Numbered from the stretch's first letter, positions 35,431 through 46,836 are shown. The stretch is 64,000 nucleotides of DNA from Dicyema japonicum (GCA_011109175.1 RDEW01000015.1:452310-516309); one strand, 5' to 3'. Made by a program: numbers and translations. The notes: a model not told the origin generated them from the letters alone.

Positions 35431-35672
35431 ATTGATGATTTGTAAGTAAATTCGCTCAATAAGCAGTTTTTTGCTTATCCATTTCCTCTTCCCGATAAAC
35501 AATCTAATGCGGTTATATGGGGTTAGTCGTTTGCTTTCAATAATTTCTGATGTTTTGGTTCAAAAATTTACTTTCGTATTTCTTATTCTTAAGGATCTTT
35601 CCCCATAAGCTCCTTAATATGTAGGCAGTCTATGCCAGTACTGCTGCTTCGTGGGAATGATGAAATAATGGA

Positions 35673-36152
35673 TCATATATCACCAACGGTTGTCGTCAAA
35701 TGCGGAATATCCATCTCAATTATCGTCTCGCGTAGATCTACTGAGACGGGCGGACGTTTTTGAATAATCTGTTTGGGATCCCCCTTGCTGGTAAAAGAAC
35801 TTTGTCGTTGATGGAGATTGTACATAGCGTTTCCCGAATGTCTCTGACCATATCTCCACATAGATCTTGCTCGTTGTTCTAGAATCTGGACGATGAGAGT
35901 GTATGATCGGCAATCGACGACTTCTAAGTGTAGTCTCGAGGTCAACAGTTTTGTATTAGAGCATTTTTTAAGTCCTAGACAGAAGACAGATTGGAAGAGG
36001 ACTCCTTCAGTTGACTGTAATTCAAAGGATGAAGGTCGTGACCAATTTGACAGATTGTGAAGTCTTTGCGTTAGCTTATAGCAACCTAGGCTTCCAAAGT
36101 TTGGCCAATGAGAGCACTGAATACCGACTTTCCTCTTGTTTGTTTGGCACAA
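35673..36152 (-). CDS. 159-codon open frame, unrecognised
   Basis: The longest uninterrupted frame in this stretch. It has no recognisable motif, no TATA box at the usual distance and no mini-intron signals that I could confirm. It may be part of a decayed element or fortuitous. Confidence 0.2.
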   Translation of the reverse strand: MCQTNKRKVGIQCSHWPNFGSLGCYKLTQRLHNLSNWSRPSSFELQSTEGVLFQSVFCLGLKKCSNTKLLTSRLHLEVVDCRSYTLIVQILEQRARSMWRYGQRHSGNAMYNLHQRQSSFTSKGDPKQIIQKRPPVSVDLRETIIEMDIPHLTTTVGDI

Positions 36153-36745
36153 ATTAGATAGGGAAAAGACGTTCGGGAGGTTTGGTCTCTTGTGTCCCTT
36201 ATTTCATTAAGTTTCAGAATTTTATTCCGAGACTCAAAAGCGACTCACTCACCCAACTCAATACCAAAGGCGGTTTGTAATATTTATAAGCTCGTGAGTT
36301 ACCCCCGTGATTAAAAGAAAGCCATTGGGCCATTTTGGGTTCACCTTTTTGTGTTTTTGCGAGTTACAAATTGTTTCGGCAAACAGTATAGTGCTAAGGA
36401 CAAACATTTTTGACGCTTCCACATAAATCGGTTGTAAGAAAACCAATTTTCTTAATATCTAAGGATAGAAACTTAAAATATCATAAGTCCTTAAATTTTA
36501 GGCAGATTTTGATTCATCGGTCTCAGGTGACTCCAGTGCCAGGAAGGCACGAAAAGGACCCACTCCCCAGCTGCAAGGACTGGATGCTCTCTTCCTTTCC
36601 GTTGGTTCTGGGTAAACTTATGTGTGATATTAGAAGGTTTCTCTGTTTCTGTTACTGCGGGAGTTGGATACATTTAGTTGTGAACTATTAACTTCTTTCC
36701 TGGTAGATGTCGGTGATGTTGTACTGGAGATCCTGTCACAGTTAT

Positions 36746-36991
36746 TCAAAAATTATCCAACAAATTTGTCCCTGTTAGAGATAGACATTCCCAGGGAGCT
36801 GCAAAAACCACCTTCGTTTTAAAGTGTTTCCGATATCTTTGAAGACCTTTAACCATTCTTCCAATCGTCCCAGAGGTTTCTAAGGCGATTGGGAGGAAGT
36901 GGATATGATCTCCTAGGATCGAGTAAAGAAACGTGAAATTAACGTTAACAGTTGACAAATGGCAGGTATGACTCGATAGCACGGATATCAC
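36746..36991 (-). mobile_element. family C retrotransposon, C-terminal scrap
   Basis: HIHFLPIALETSGTIGRMVKGL on the minus strand resembles the last segment of family C-type ORF2 proteins, where an FxPxAxETxG block follows the restriction-like endonuclease. Isolated and short. Confidence 0.5.
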
Positions 36992-37473
36992 GACGAAATT
37001 ATCGTAAAGTTCATGTATCCGATCGCATTAAGGAGGAAGGGGAGGTTATTTTTACGACGAGGAAATGGAGACATATATTTTCTAGAGCTATGGCATAGTT
37101 AAGAAGAGGTACGCCATCGCCTCAACATTCATGGCAATTAACCACAAGGCTATCTGGTACAATACGTTTCCAAGATAATTGAATTCGACTCAAAAGATAA
37201 CTAGCAGTTTTCACAGCAAGACTCAGAGACCCTTTAGAACGGAGATGGTTTTTCCACCACAATCTTGGAAGATGGAGTCTGATTTGTTACATTAGAAAAT
37301 GTTTTAGAACATTTTTAAAAGTAAATTTAATAATTTACATTAATTTTTGGCTTGCGAAAAGTGCGAATATTATTATTATTAATAATTTTTAAGAAATTGA
37401 AAAGCAGATATCAATTCCTTATCTAAATTGATTTTTTTAAATATTTAATAATTTAAAATTTAAATTAATTTAA
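36992..37473. other. upstream region of NSUN5
   Basis: AT-rich from 37310. TAAATAAT starts at 37474, 29 bases before the NSUN5 ATG, and is the likely TATA element. Confidence 0.4.
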
Positions 37474-37502
37474 TAAATAATATACAGATTTCACGTTTTT
37501 GA

Positions 37503-38740
37503 ATGTCCCAATATCGTGAGGCGTCAAGAATTTTGGAACTTCACAGGAAAGGAAAAGGGGGGATCAAAAAATTAATATATGAAACCAAATTTAGCGTATA
37601 ATTACTTTTAAGTCGATAGAATAAGAGAACCTTGTTGTCGATTTTATCGGAAACGTGCAAAAAATTTAAGCAGATTCAAAAGGTTGTCCACCGTTGCCCC
37701 CAATTGCTTGAATTTGTCGGAGACGAAAACTTGGCTGTCATCTTAACTCACGAGTTTCTCTTTGGAAAGGGAATTTACAGAGCTCGGAAATATCAGGTAA
37801 CATAAAATTTGGCTATTTTTAGAAATTGTTCTCCAATTTTCGTGAACAAATCACTAAAGTTTCGAAAAAAGTCAAGTTTCCCCAACAGAATCAGTAAAAC
37901 ATATCCCCGTTATGTAAGGATCAATACGCTGAGGATGAGCTTCCCCAAGGCATGCCAGAGACTGAAAGATGACGGGTATCACTTCAAAGAGGATCCTACT
38001 TGTCCCGATTTGTTGGTTTTCACGGAAAATGTCGATCTACATTCGCATCCCTTTTACAAGACGGGGTCAATCGTACTTCAGGATAAAGCCTCGTGCTTGG
38101 CTGCTCTTTTGCTGAAACCCCCAAAAGGCGGCCAGGTGATCGACTGTTGTGCTGCTCCTGGAAACAAGACTTCATATCTCTGTTCCCTCATGGAGAACTC
38201 TGGAAGGATCTTCGCTTTTGACATCAACCCTGAGCGAGCTTCCCTGCTAATGAACCGAGTGAAACTCTTGGGGTGCACTTCTGTGACTGTTTTACAGAGG
38301 GACTTCCTTACCTTAGACCCCATGGAGTACCCTAATGTGACTCACATTCTGGTTGATCCCACGTGTTCAGGGTCAGGGATGAATAATCCTTCGGTGGAAC
38401 CTGATGTTGATTCTGAGGAATATCAAGAACGGCTAAATCATCTGAGCAGCTTCCAAATTGGGGTACTATCGCATGCCTTAAGATTTCCTGGGGTTACACG
38501 TGTGATTTATTCTACCTGTTCGAGAAATGAAGCTGAGAATGAGCGGGTTGTTGACTTTGTATGTGATTGGATGTATTTTAGGTGGCGGAAAAGCATAAGG
38601 AGAACTTCCGTGTGAGGGGGTTGATGAAAAACTGGAAACGCAGAGGACTGAATTCATACCCAATTGGGAAGCTTTGTATAAGAGCTTCTCACAAGGACGG
38701 AATGACCGGATTTTTTATTGCTTGTTTTGTCAGAATATAA
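37503..38740 (+). CDS. NSUN5: rRNA cytosine-C5 methyltransferase NSUN5
   Basis: A SAM-dependent m5C methyltransferase; the family modifies a conserved cytosine in large-subunit rRNA. Exons 37503-37595, 37620-37796, 37823-38558 and 38582-38740 are separated by introns of 24, 26 and 23 bases. With one base removed the product is 387 residues (human about 430). Seen: N-terminal GGIKKLIYETKFS, PRYVRINTLR, SAM-binding VIDCCAAPGNKTSYLCSL and FAFDINPER, motif IV DPTCSGSGM with the TC cysteine, motif VI YSTCSRNEAENE with the second catalytic cysteine, and the C-terminal end GFFIACFVR. The frame slips once in the A6 run at 37865-37870 (reading A5 restores it). A 63-base intron would also fix the frame but would delete the conserved block after KYQ and is far outside the size range. 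Confidence 0.93.
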
Positions 38741-38774
38741 TTGTTTTATATTTTTGCATGTTTTGTGCTTTATT

Positions 38775-38915
38775 TATGTCATGACTGCCGGACAAAATCA
38801 GATGCTTCCCGGTTAGAGTCTCGCTCCTGTACATTACGGCTGAAGGTTTCACGAGTGATGATGTCATCAGTGATACCTCTACGATGCATGACTAACCAAA
38901 AGAAAAAATAGTCAA
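38775..38915 (+). repeat. partial SINE-like repeat R3
   Basis: Shares GATG(A/C)(T/C)GTCATCAGTGAATA-type sequence and an ACGAGTGA word with R3 at 35.2 kb. It has a tRNA B-box-like GGTTAGAGTCTC at about 38811, but no family A tail. Confidence 0.4.
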
Positions 38916-39564
38916 GTACATATCTTGGCCTGCATCGACATAAATTTTCTGAGATTCGGCCATTTTGGAACAGACTCTTTTTTCGAAACAAGGTTGAGGG
39001 ACCATATCTGAAGTACCACTTTCGCCTCAGAGTGTATAACGACTTTGTGAAACCGATCCTAATATATAATTCGGGCTATAAAGAATTTCATAGATGAAGA
39101 GAAGTACCTCGTCTCATAAAATAAAAGACAACTTCATTACTGAAGCGTCAATCATAGAAAGGTATTCTATATCATAAACTAATCATTAATTTGAAACAGC
39201 CATTAAACTGTTAGTTAAAGCACATCCGCGATACCAGTAAATACTGTTTATGGTTTCGCATGTGCCATGTTTTTCGATTATCCTTTCCGTTAGTCTACTC
39301 CATTTTTTCGTTGTCATGCTCATTTCCTGATTTCGTCTAGATCGTCCGCATCCATCAGCCGGCCCATTGCATAATCCTCCACAAGTGTTTTTGGAAGACA
39401 ACTTCTTGACGTCCTCTAAATGCAGGAGATACAGTATGGCCTAAAAATTTCTTCCATGGCGGCATTGTATGGTGTCTGTTCACCCATCCGTAGAATATAT
39501 TCAAAAGGCGCAGCGGGCTTCAAGTACGTTCAGAATTATTGGTCCACAATCAGTCAGTCTTATT
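38916..39564. other. no gene recognised
   Basis: Nothing recognised between the R3 fragment and the first family A element of the array. Confidence 0.35.
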
Positions 39565-40832
39565 ATTATTATTAAAGCACTTTCACGAAAGCCATAATGA
39601 TTATAGCCGCATGTGCAACACTCAAAGAAACAATATTTATAGTTAGTCTTTTCCATTTTCCTCTGTCGAATGCGAGTCATCTCAATTCACAGGTCGTCTC
39701 CCGTCTTTAGATTTTTCTCACACGATTTAAGTCTTTGTTTAGGGCTGTCGGAAGTGTCGATCTAGGTCGTCCGCGGAAGGGTTTTTCGCATCTGTCAAAG
39801 TAATCTTCCATCGCTTTGTTAGCGGGTGCGTCGGTTCATTCTTAGTACATGCCCAAATAGCCTCCACCGGGCATCTATCACATCCTTGCTGATGTAAGAA
39901 CACATACACTTGTTGTAGATACCAGTGGTTGATATTCTACGTGGCCACTCCATTCCGAGTAAGCTTCTTAGTTGCCTTCTATGGAACGAATCCAGTTTCA
40001 ATAGTTCGTTGAAGGAACTTCCCCATGTCCCAGCGTTGTACAGTAGGATCGGTTTCACAAACGCGTTGTAAAGCCTGCATCTGATGTCAATTCCAAGTCC
40101 TTTGGCTCTTAGCCATCCTTTCTTCAGTTTAGCCATTGCCGCATTTGCCAGTGTTTTCCTCCTTAGTACATCTTCAGCGTCTCCTAGTAGAGAGCCGAGC
40201 TTATTAGTACGTCTCCATCTTTCATGAGTAATATCGTCTTCTCTTTTCCGTGATCTCAGTTTTGTTACATTTACGCTGAAACCATTTCTCAAGCTCCGCA
40301 GGTGCATTTTTAGCAGGTGTTGGGTGCGGTCACAATCCCGTGATACAAAATCCACATCATCCGCATAAGATGTCTCTTCTATGTCTCCTATATAGCATTT
40401 ACGGAGGTCGCGGAGTGCAGATTCAAGGTATATGGTGAATAGTAAGGGAGAGGGAATCACCTGGGGTGCCAATCGTTGTTTTGAAACTGCGGGAAGTTGC
40501 TCCTTCTGTCCTCACAGATAGTCTTGTGTTCGCAAGTAGTAGTCTGATTATCCTAACGACGATTCATCCAATATTTGCTCAAGCACATTCTCAGTTTCTG
40601 TTGTTTATTGAGTCGAAAGCTCTGGAGAGATCTATTCCAACACGGTTGTTGCGCTCTTGAATCTTTGGTGCGTTGCGCAGCGCCATCTGTGGCTCCATAC
40701 AATGTCTGCCGTAGACCTCCTTCTCGAACCCACTTTGACTTGCTGTGTCTCCATACAATGTCTGCCGTAGACCTCCTTCTCGGAAGTCAGTTGTATAATT
40801 TATTGTTTGAGATTTTTTGGCCAAGTATCAAG
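39565..40832 (-). mobile_element. family A retrotransposon, array copy 1 (5'-truncated)
   Basis: Has the best RT frame in the window: 39819-40472 encodes the palm motif SYADDVDFVS, then YNAGTWGSSFNELLKLDSFH and RRQLRSLLGMEWPRRIS, ending in RWRLFGHVLRM. Upstream, 40591-40824 has IDLSRAFDSINNR and GGLRQTLYGD, interrupted by a 56-base tandem duplication. The 3' end (39565-39640) carries the family A tail ending in (TTA)n on the plus strand. It lacks the endonuclease. Confidence 0.85.
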
Positions 40833-41990
40833 AGTTTTCTTAGTTGGCCTCTGTGAAACGAGTCAAACTTTCTTTGATGTTCCTCAAGTACCTGCGTTGT
40901 ACATGAGACTGGTTGGACAAATCCATTATATAAGCGTAATCGCATCTTAGTAGGAATTTGATTTTTCTAATCAGAATGGATTGTAATTTTTGAGTGCTAT
41001 TGTGGCCAATATCTTTCGTCCTGTGATATTTCTGAATCCCAAGTAACGATCCGAGTTTTCGGTGTTCCTCACTTCTCCTCAACGCGGATTGGCGTTCTTT
41101 CAATGGTGGTTATTTCAGTTTTGTCTTCATTAACTTTAAGGGACCATTTATTCAAATATTTTCGATTTCTCATAATAACGTCTATAAATTCCCGATCTTC
41201 CGCACAAAATCGACATCATTTGCGTAAATGAGTTTCATAAAGTGGTTGTCCAGACATCCAATTTGTTCTCTTAGATCTCTCAACACTGCCTCTAGGTAGA
41301 TGATAAATAATACAGGAGATAGAGTGTCCCCTGTGGGTTCCAACATTGTAGAAAAGGTCTAGACTCCTTAGTGCCAATCTGAAAGTAGTTCAGTTTCAGT
41401 TAATGTATTTGTATCATGCCCAGACTGTCTCATGATGACGTCTTTAACATGGTAAGTTTACTTGTTGATGCTGTCAAAAAGCCTTGCTCATGTCGATTTT
41501 CAAAATATGAAATGATCGTTTGTACTTCTGACATATTGCAGTGATCCAGCGATGGCTCCAGACAACATCAGTTGTGGATCTTCCAGGCTGAAACCACTCT
41601 GTCCGCAAGAAAGACATCGATAGCCGACATTGATATACGGCCTCGAACAATATCGATAGAGTTTCCTTAAGTGGTGACTAGCACAATAGGTCTCAAGCTT
41701 CCGAAGGGTCCCGTCTTCGGCCTAGTTTATGAATTGTATTAATATTCCTGTCCCAATTGGAAGCGGCAGTGTAATGCAAACTTTGTTAATTATTTGTGCG
41801 AAGAACCTCGCCAGACTATTGGGAGCGTATTTGAGTGATTCTGAGACTCCATCACATTCTGCAGCTCTGTTGTTGTTCATATGGTGGATTGCTTCTAGGA
41901 CCTCCGATTTTGTTATTTCGTTTGACAAGGTCTGTGCATGCCCAATAAATGTGGGTGCATAGATATCATCTGTTTGGAATTGTTTCTGAA
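40833..41990 (-). mobile_element. family A retrotransposon, array copy 2 (degenerate)
   Basis: In the same orientation and directly behind copy 1. 40840-41103 reads RKLGSLLGIQKYHRTKDIG (compare NKLGSLLGDAEDVLRRK in copy 1). 41722-41928 reads the RT N-terminal block VLEAIHHMNNNRAAECDGVS and PLPIGTGILI. The 3' tail is missing where it meets copy 1, and frames are broken. Confidence 0.75.
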
Positions 41991-44600
41991 AGTGTCAGCA
42001 ATTCTGTTGGATATTATTAGCACTTTCACGAGAGCCATAATATTTATAGCCCCGCATGTGCAGCAAAAAATAAGAGAATTAGTTAGGGTTTCCAAGCTCT
42101 TCTTTCTTTGCTAGGTACCTCAGTGATTCCAGATCGTTACCAGATGCAATGTTTTCTTCACGGCTTTCAGATCGTTTTGTAAACACCGGGAGGGTAGTTC
42201 TCGTCTTCCACGAAAGCGTTTTACATTGGAGGGTAGTAATCTTCCATTGCGATGTTCGAGGGATATCGGTCCAAGCTCAGGACGTGTCCAAAAAAGTCTC
42301 CAACGAGAGCTAATGATCTCGTGGCTTAATGGTATACAGTCACACTTATTGTTACAGTCCATTCCGCGAGATCTTGATGGCCAGGACATTCCAGTTATGT
42401 TTTTAGATGATTTCTGTGAAATGAGTCTAGCCTCTCCAATTCCTCTTTAAGGTGGCCAGGTCCCAGAGTTGTATAGTAGATTGGTTTGATGAAGGTGTCT
42501 TATAACATAATCCTTTGTTTTATGTTATATCCTTTCCGTTTTAGCCAAAGATTTTCAGCCTGTGTAATGCCGCATTTGCCAATGTTTTTCTCCGTATGAT
42601 GTCTTCGCTATCTCCTAGTAGAGATCTAAGCTTTGTGTTAGATAGAAGGATTTGAATCATTCTTAGACTCGATTCGTCAATAAACCCTTCCAGCACTGTC
42701 ATCAATTTTTTCCTGTTAACCGAGTCAAAGGCTTTTGATAGATGTATTCCCAGAATGTGGATGGCATTGCATTATCTTTGATGTGTTGCACATTTCCATC
42801 TGTGACTCCAGACTGCATCAGCTGTTGATCTTCCTTCTCTGAACCCACTTTGACTTTCGTGTAGGTATTCATAGGCTGATCCTTTTATTCGTTCCAATAC
42901 AATGTTAGCTAAGACTTTCCGTAGAGAATTTGATAATATAATAGGTCGTAGGTTTTCAACCGGTCGTTTGGGTTTATTCAGTTTTGGTACAGGTATTAGT
43001 AATCCCGTTCCCAGGGGTAAGGTTGAGTTAGTTAAAAACATTTCATTTAGTAGTGTAGCGATTTTTTCAAAAAGGGGGTCAGAGCCATATTTCAGTAGTT
43101 CTGAGTTTATCGTATCTAGTCCAGGGCTTTTGTTATTTTTTAGTTTTTGACATGCTGTTTTTACTTCCAAAATTGTAATTGGTTCTTTCAAGGTCTGGGC
43201 TTTCTTTTGAATGGGGGGATTGCTGTAGTCACATTAAAAAGTTTCTCAAAATGTGTTGCAATTGCCTCCGCTTGCTCCTCAGTATTCAGTATTGTCTTGC
43301 CATTTTTGTCATTGATGATTATTCGTTCCTTCCGGTTTGTATGTCGTAGCAGAAGAACGTCCATATACATTTGAGAATTATCTTTTAGTTTGGTTACTTC
43401 ATTGATTTTGAGGAGTAGTTCTTCTTGATGGAGTGTCTTGTTCAGTCTCCTGATTTTTCTACGGATTTGGTCCCTCTGTCCCTGAAGGGCTTTTCTCTTG
43501 TTATAGTCTTTTTTGTTTAGTTTTTTGTACGGATTTCTTTTAGATCCTTTACTAATTCTGTATGTATCGTCCTCCCGCGTGCCGAGGTACTGGCTTGCTG
43601 CTTCGTTTATTATATACTTTGTGTGATCCCACGAAATTCCTACTGTTGTGTCCTTCAGAAGAGCAGATGTATTTTTGGTAACTTTTGACTGTGTCTGGAT
43701 GAGAGATCAGTTTTCCCGTTGCGTATCCATTTCTTGTATTCTCATTATTATTGTTTGTAATGTTATTATGTTTCTTATGTTTGATACCATGTTTCGCCAG
43801 GCTGAAGGTGACAATAACCATTCTGTGATCGCTGACAGTTGTTGAACCTTCGTATGAGCGTGCGTTTATAAGAGAGCGTTTGTCATTGATCCGGCATATA
43901 ATATAATCAATTTGGTTGTATATAGGGACTAGTTTTCCTTCTGGGTTTCTTCGTTCGCCCATCCAAGTGGTTATGTGGCATGCACGATGAGAGAATGCGG
44001 TGTTGCACAAGAACAGTTTGTTTGCCGTGCAGAAATGGCCAAGTATGGTCCCAGGCAAGTTTCTTTTCCCACGTCCGTGTCTTCCCATGAAGGTATCTTC
44101 TGAGTTCTTTTTTGTTCCGATTTTCGCATTCAGATCGCCAGCAATGAATATAAGTGAGGACGACTCATATTCATTATACGTCTTTGATAGTGCTGAGTAG
44201 AATTCATCCAGTTCGGTCGGGTTTTTTGCCACTCTTCCACAGTGTGGTGCTTATACATTTATAATCGTTAGTGTATTTTTAGGAGTAACATTGATTGTTC
44301 AGGTAGATCTGTATTACGCAGATCCTGTCATTCACCCGCCAAATGCGACTGATGTCAGATTATAGTTTTCTGTGAATGGAGAATCCAAGACCATAGTGTT
44401 TTGAGTCATTGGGTAGACATATTGACGATATCTTCCGTGGTTTTCATCAAGATAGTACGTAATTTTCGTCTCTTGTATACAGCCAATAGAAACGTTATAT
44501 CTTTCTAGGTCATCACAAAAAGTATTTCTTGATTGAGGCTTAGATATTCCTCAGGTATTGAGTGTAAGCTTTAGGGAAAGCATATTCTCTTGTATCTTCT
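41991..44600 (-). mobile_element. family A retrotransposon, array copy 3 (nearly complete)
   Basis: The most complete family A copy. From 5' to 3': an apurinic-type endonuclease at 43552-44232 (FIAGDLNAKIGTK, YNQIDYIICR, TTVSDHRMVIVTF), a linker, then the RT start at 42772-43191 (KLKNNKSPGLDTINSELLKY, PVENLRPIILSNSLRK, SGFREGRSTADAVWSHRW). After that come decayed palm and thumb regions, and a 3' tail at 42000-42060 (GCACTTTCACGAGAGCC on the plus strand). Stops and frameshifts show it is inactive. The endonuclease type separates it from families B and C. Confidence 0.85.
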
Positions 44601-44689
44601 GCTTTCTAGACATTTTTCTTATCCGTTGTACAGAGAAGAAACGAAGCACGTCACCACCTCACCAAAAAATATTTACTCAATGGATATAA

Positions 44690-44845
44690 TAATATATTAT
44701 ACAGCACTATCGCCTTGCCATAATAGTTATAGCAAAGCATGTGCAATACAAGAAACAATGTTATTAGTTAGCCTCTTCCATCCTCCACGGTTTACACGCA
44801 GTCGATCTCAGCATGTCCAGATCGTCTCCCGTCTTTAATGTTATA
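44690..44845 (-). mobile_element. family A 3' end, array copy 4
   Basis: CAGCACTATCGCCTTGCC then CATGTGCAATAC and AGCCTCTTCCATCCTCC match the family A 3' terminus at 39.6 kb. It is only the last about 150 bases, sitting just beyond the 5' end of copy 3. Confidence 0.75.
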
Positions 44846-44998
44846 TTTTATAATAATAATAATGTTATATTTTACTTTATAAAAAAACTCATTTCTAATT
44901 ATCTAGATACAATTAATTAATTTAAATTTTGTTAAGAATATTAGATTTAAAGCTAACATTAAAAATACATAAATTATAAATAAAAATAGATTTCACTC
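44846..44998. other. AT-rich U6 upstream region
   Basis: Very AT-rich. A proximal sequence element is expected here, but I cannot identify one. Confidence 0.35.
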
Positions 44999-45008
44999 TA
45001 TATATAAA
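44999..45008 (+). promoter_or_regulatory. TATA box of U6
   Basis: TATATATAAA begins 24 bases before the proposed U6 start, as expected for a type 3 Pol III promoter. Confidence 0.55.
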
Positions 45009-45022
45009 GTATAGAAGTAACT

Positions 45023-45043
45023 GATGTCCTACGGTACATATAA

Positions 45044-45075
<32 letters not shown>

Positions 45076-45124
45076 GGCCCCTGCGTAAGGATGACACGCA
45101 TAATCGTGGAGCGTTCCACTTTTT
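45023..45124 (+). ncRNA. U6 spliceosomal snRNA
   Basis: The core is almost identical to animal U6: CATATAATAAAATTGGAACG, ATACAGAGAAGATTAGCATG (containing the ACAGAGA box that pairs with the 5' splice site), GCCCCTGCGTAAGGATGACA, CGCATAATCGTGGAGCGTTC, then a T-run as terminator. The 5' stem-loop is short (ATGTCC-TAC-GGTACAT) and differs from the vertebrate one. A TATA box upstream supports a functional gene. The start is set at the G of GATGTCC and may be off by a few bases. Confidence 0.93.
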
Positions 45125-45127
45125 CTT

Positions 45128-45780
45128 TGAATTTTTTTGCGGAATAATGCAATTAATTAATAAACACTTCATTGAACAACTTTTGGCTGCTTCCCTTACT
45201 ACCTGCAAGAGAATACTCTCAATGAGCTGGCTCCTTTCTCTTCTATCCTTTTTCCTCTTCGCGATAAGGGATTCCATACGTTTCAGCAGAATTAGTGATC
45301 TGCTTTTTATTAGTCCTGATGTTTAACGGTGACAGGTTCAAAGATAAACTGTCTACCGAGACAATCATATTTCTTCTTGAGCGGTTCAGCTTTTTACGAA
45401 GCAGAGTCTGGCATGTTTTGAAGGTGAGGGGCTATCCACACAGGTGGCATCCAAAGGGAGGTATCTATCACTTTCCAATGGGAATAGAGTTGTTACGTCA
45501 GGTCTTTTCTTATATAGGGCCAAACGAGAGGCTTTATCTGGACAGGGAATCCGGCCGCTTCTAATTCCCACACGATGACTCCGTTGATTGCATTTTGTTT
45601 TTGACTCCTTCGAACATTTCTCTAACAGGAGAGAGTTTGAAGACCTTTAACGTCTACCATTCCTCCACATCTACATGGATCGCACATAAATCCATTCTGA
45701 GGTGGACGCAAACCCCAATTCTCGTGGCTTCGTCATCCACTGTCCAAGTGAGGTGCATGTGAAGGCTCTGAACTATAGGT
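45128..45780 (-). mobile_element. family C retrotransposon, 3' fragment abutting U6
   Basis: From 5' (right): a zinc-region remnant at 45640-45780 similar to 59080-59300; the endonuclease at 45386-45571 (KKRPDVTTLFPLESDRYLPL, then DATCVD, compare KRPDG...DATCVD at 60.3 kb); and the C-terminal end at 45150-45320, similar to 56200-56370. The element stops only a few bases from the U6 3' end, tail to tail with it. Confidence 0.75.
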
Positions 45781-46194
45781 CAAGTTCAGGTTTTATTTCA
45801 TCATTAACCTAGGCATTAATTTGTCTTAATGAACAGGTGGTTTGTAAATGTTAACAAATATATTTATTTTCGTATCATTAAAAAATTCTTGACGGATTGG
45901 TCCAACAATCCTAGATTGAGTGGGGGATTCTTTTGGGGACTGAATTTATGGATCGTTTACTATTAAATCCAGTCAGAATTGGATTAGCCTCCACTCAAAA
46001 TTACAGTCGTGAACCATTGATCCTCTAGACCACTCTTCACGTATATGAGAGAGGAGGTTGAATTGTTAATAGTTGATCAATAGTACCACCCTCACTTTTT
46101 GATCTTATTATTCACATTATAATAAACCAAGCACTATGTTAAGAGGAAATTCAAAAATAATAGTTTACAACGTTTATGACTTGGTTTCAGAATT
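45781..46194. other. no gene recognised
   Basis: Nothing recognised. Confidence 0.4.
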
Positions 46195-46445
46195 CACGTG
46201 AGCACTAGAATTACATTCCAGCATAAGGTTCCATGCACTACGATGCCTTGGATTGACGATTAATTCCGCCATCGGTGAATACTGTACTGTGGAACCGGAT
46301 TGTCTACAAGACTTAGCAAAAAAAGGAAAAAGAAGTGAAGAACATTCCTCAGTTCTCTACAATTAGTTGTTCTTTAATAGAGTGTGTGTCATGCATGTGG
46401 GGAGCTATAAGGTTCTCGTGAAGTTTTGTGTGTTTATGAGTGAAT
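46195..46445 (+). mobile_element. SINE-like repeat R3, copy 2, with family A tail
   Basis: Matches 35165-35430 (CACTACGATGCC, GCCATCGGTGAATACT, AAAAAGAAGTGAAGAACATT) and ends in GGGGAGCTATAAGGTTCTCG, a decayed family A tail. Confidence 0.7.
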
Positions 46446-46499
46446 AATATCTCAGTAATATAAATATGCGACCTAGTTAGGAAGCTTAATAGGTGTTTA

Positions 46500-46640
46500 C
46501 TAATTTAATTGCTGCGTGGCGCAATATGATGCTATGAATAGTTTGTAAAAAATTATTTTCTTCCCCGATGGCGTCATTGCATCCATCTTACTGAGGAGAC
46601 CCCAATGCCTGGCCGGCATCAAGAGGATCCAACTTTTTTT
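46500..46640 (-). repeat. dispersed repeat R2, inverted copy
   Basis: GATGGCGTCATTGCATCCAT and CCTGGCCGGCATCAAGAGG are the reverse complement of the R2 core at 11935-12000. Confidence 0.65.
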
Positions 46641-46836
46641 TCCCCGGGGACAATGTCGTTACCTGGAGACAAGTTCTGGAACGCTGGAACGAGTCAGGAT
46701 CAAAGAGTTAGTTAGTTTGGTTACCCTTGGTCTTTGGAATAATCTTAATTTAATTTAAAAACAGATTGTCCTGTGTTGTCTATGTGGCTACTTTATTAAA
46801 CTCGTCGGAATATCGAGGATTTAGCAAATAATTTGT
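46641..46836. other. segment repeated at 47235-47315
   Basis: 46655-46735 (GGAGACAATGTCG-like, ACCTGGAGAC, GAGTCAGGATCA, TTAGTTAGT) resembles 47235-47315 in the same orientation, so a piece of some repeat occurs twice here. Confidence 0.4.

Noticed and set aside
37797-37859. A 63-base NSUN5 intron that would also restore the frame
   Set aside because: It deletes the block after KYQ that aligns with NSUN5 proteins and is more than twice the size of all other well-supported introns. A 26-base intron plus one extra A in the A6 run fits better.
45029-45277. Open frame on the minus strand across U6
   Set aside because: It overlaps the U6 RNA gene and the family C end; the translation has no meaning.
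44999-45780. U6-LINE chimeric retrogene
   Set aside because: Such chimeras have U6 joined to the LINE 3' end in the same orientation. Here the two face each other and U6 has its own TATA box and terminator.
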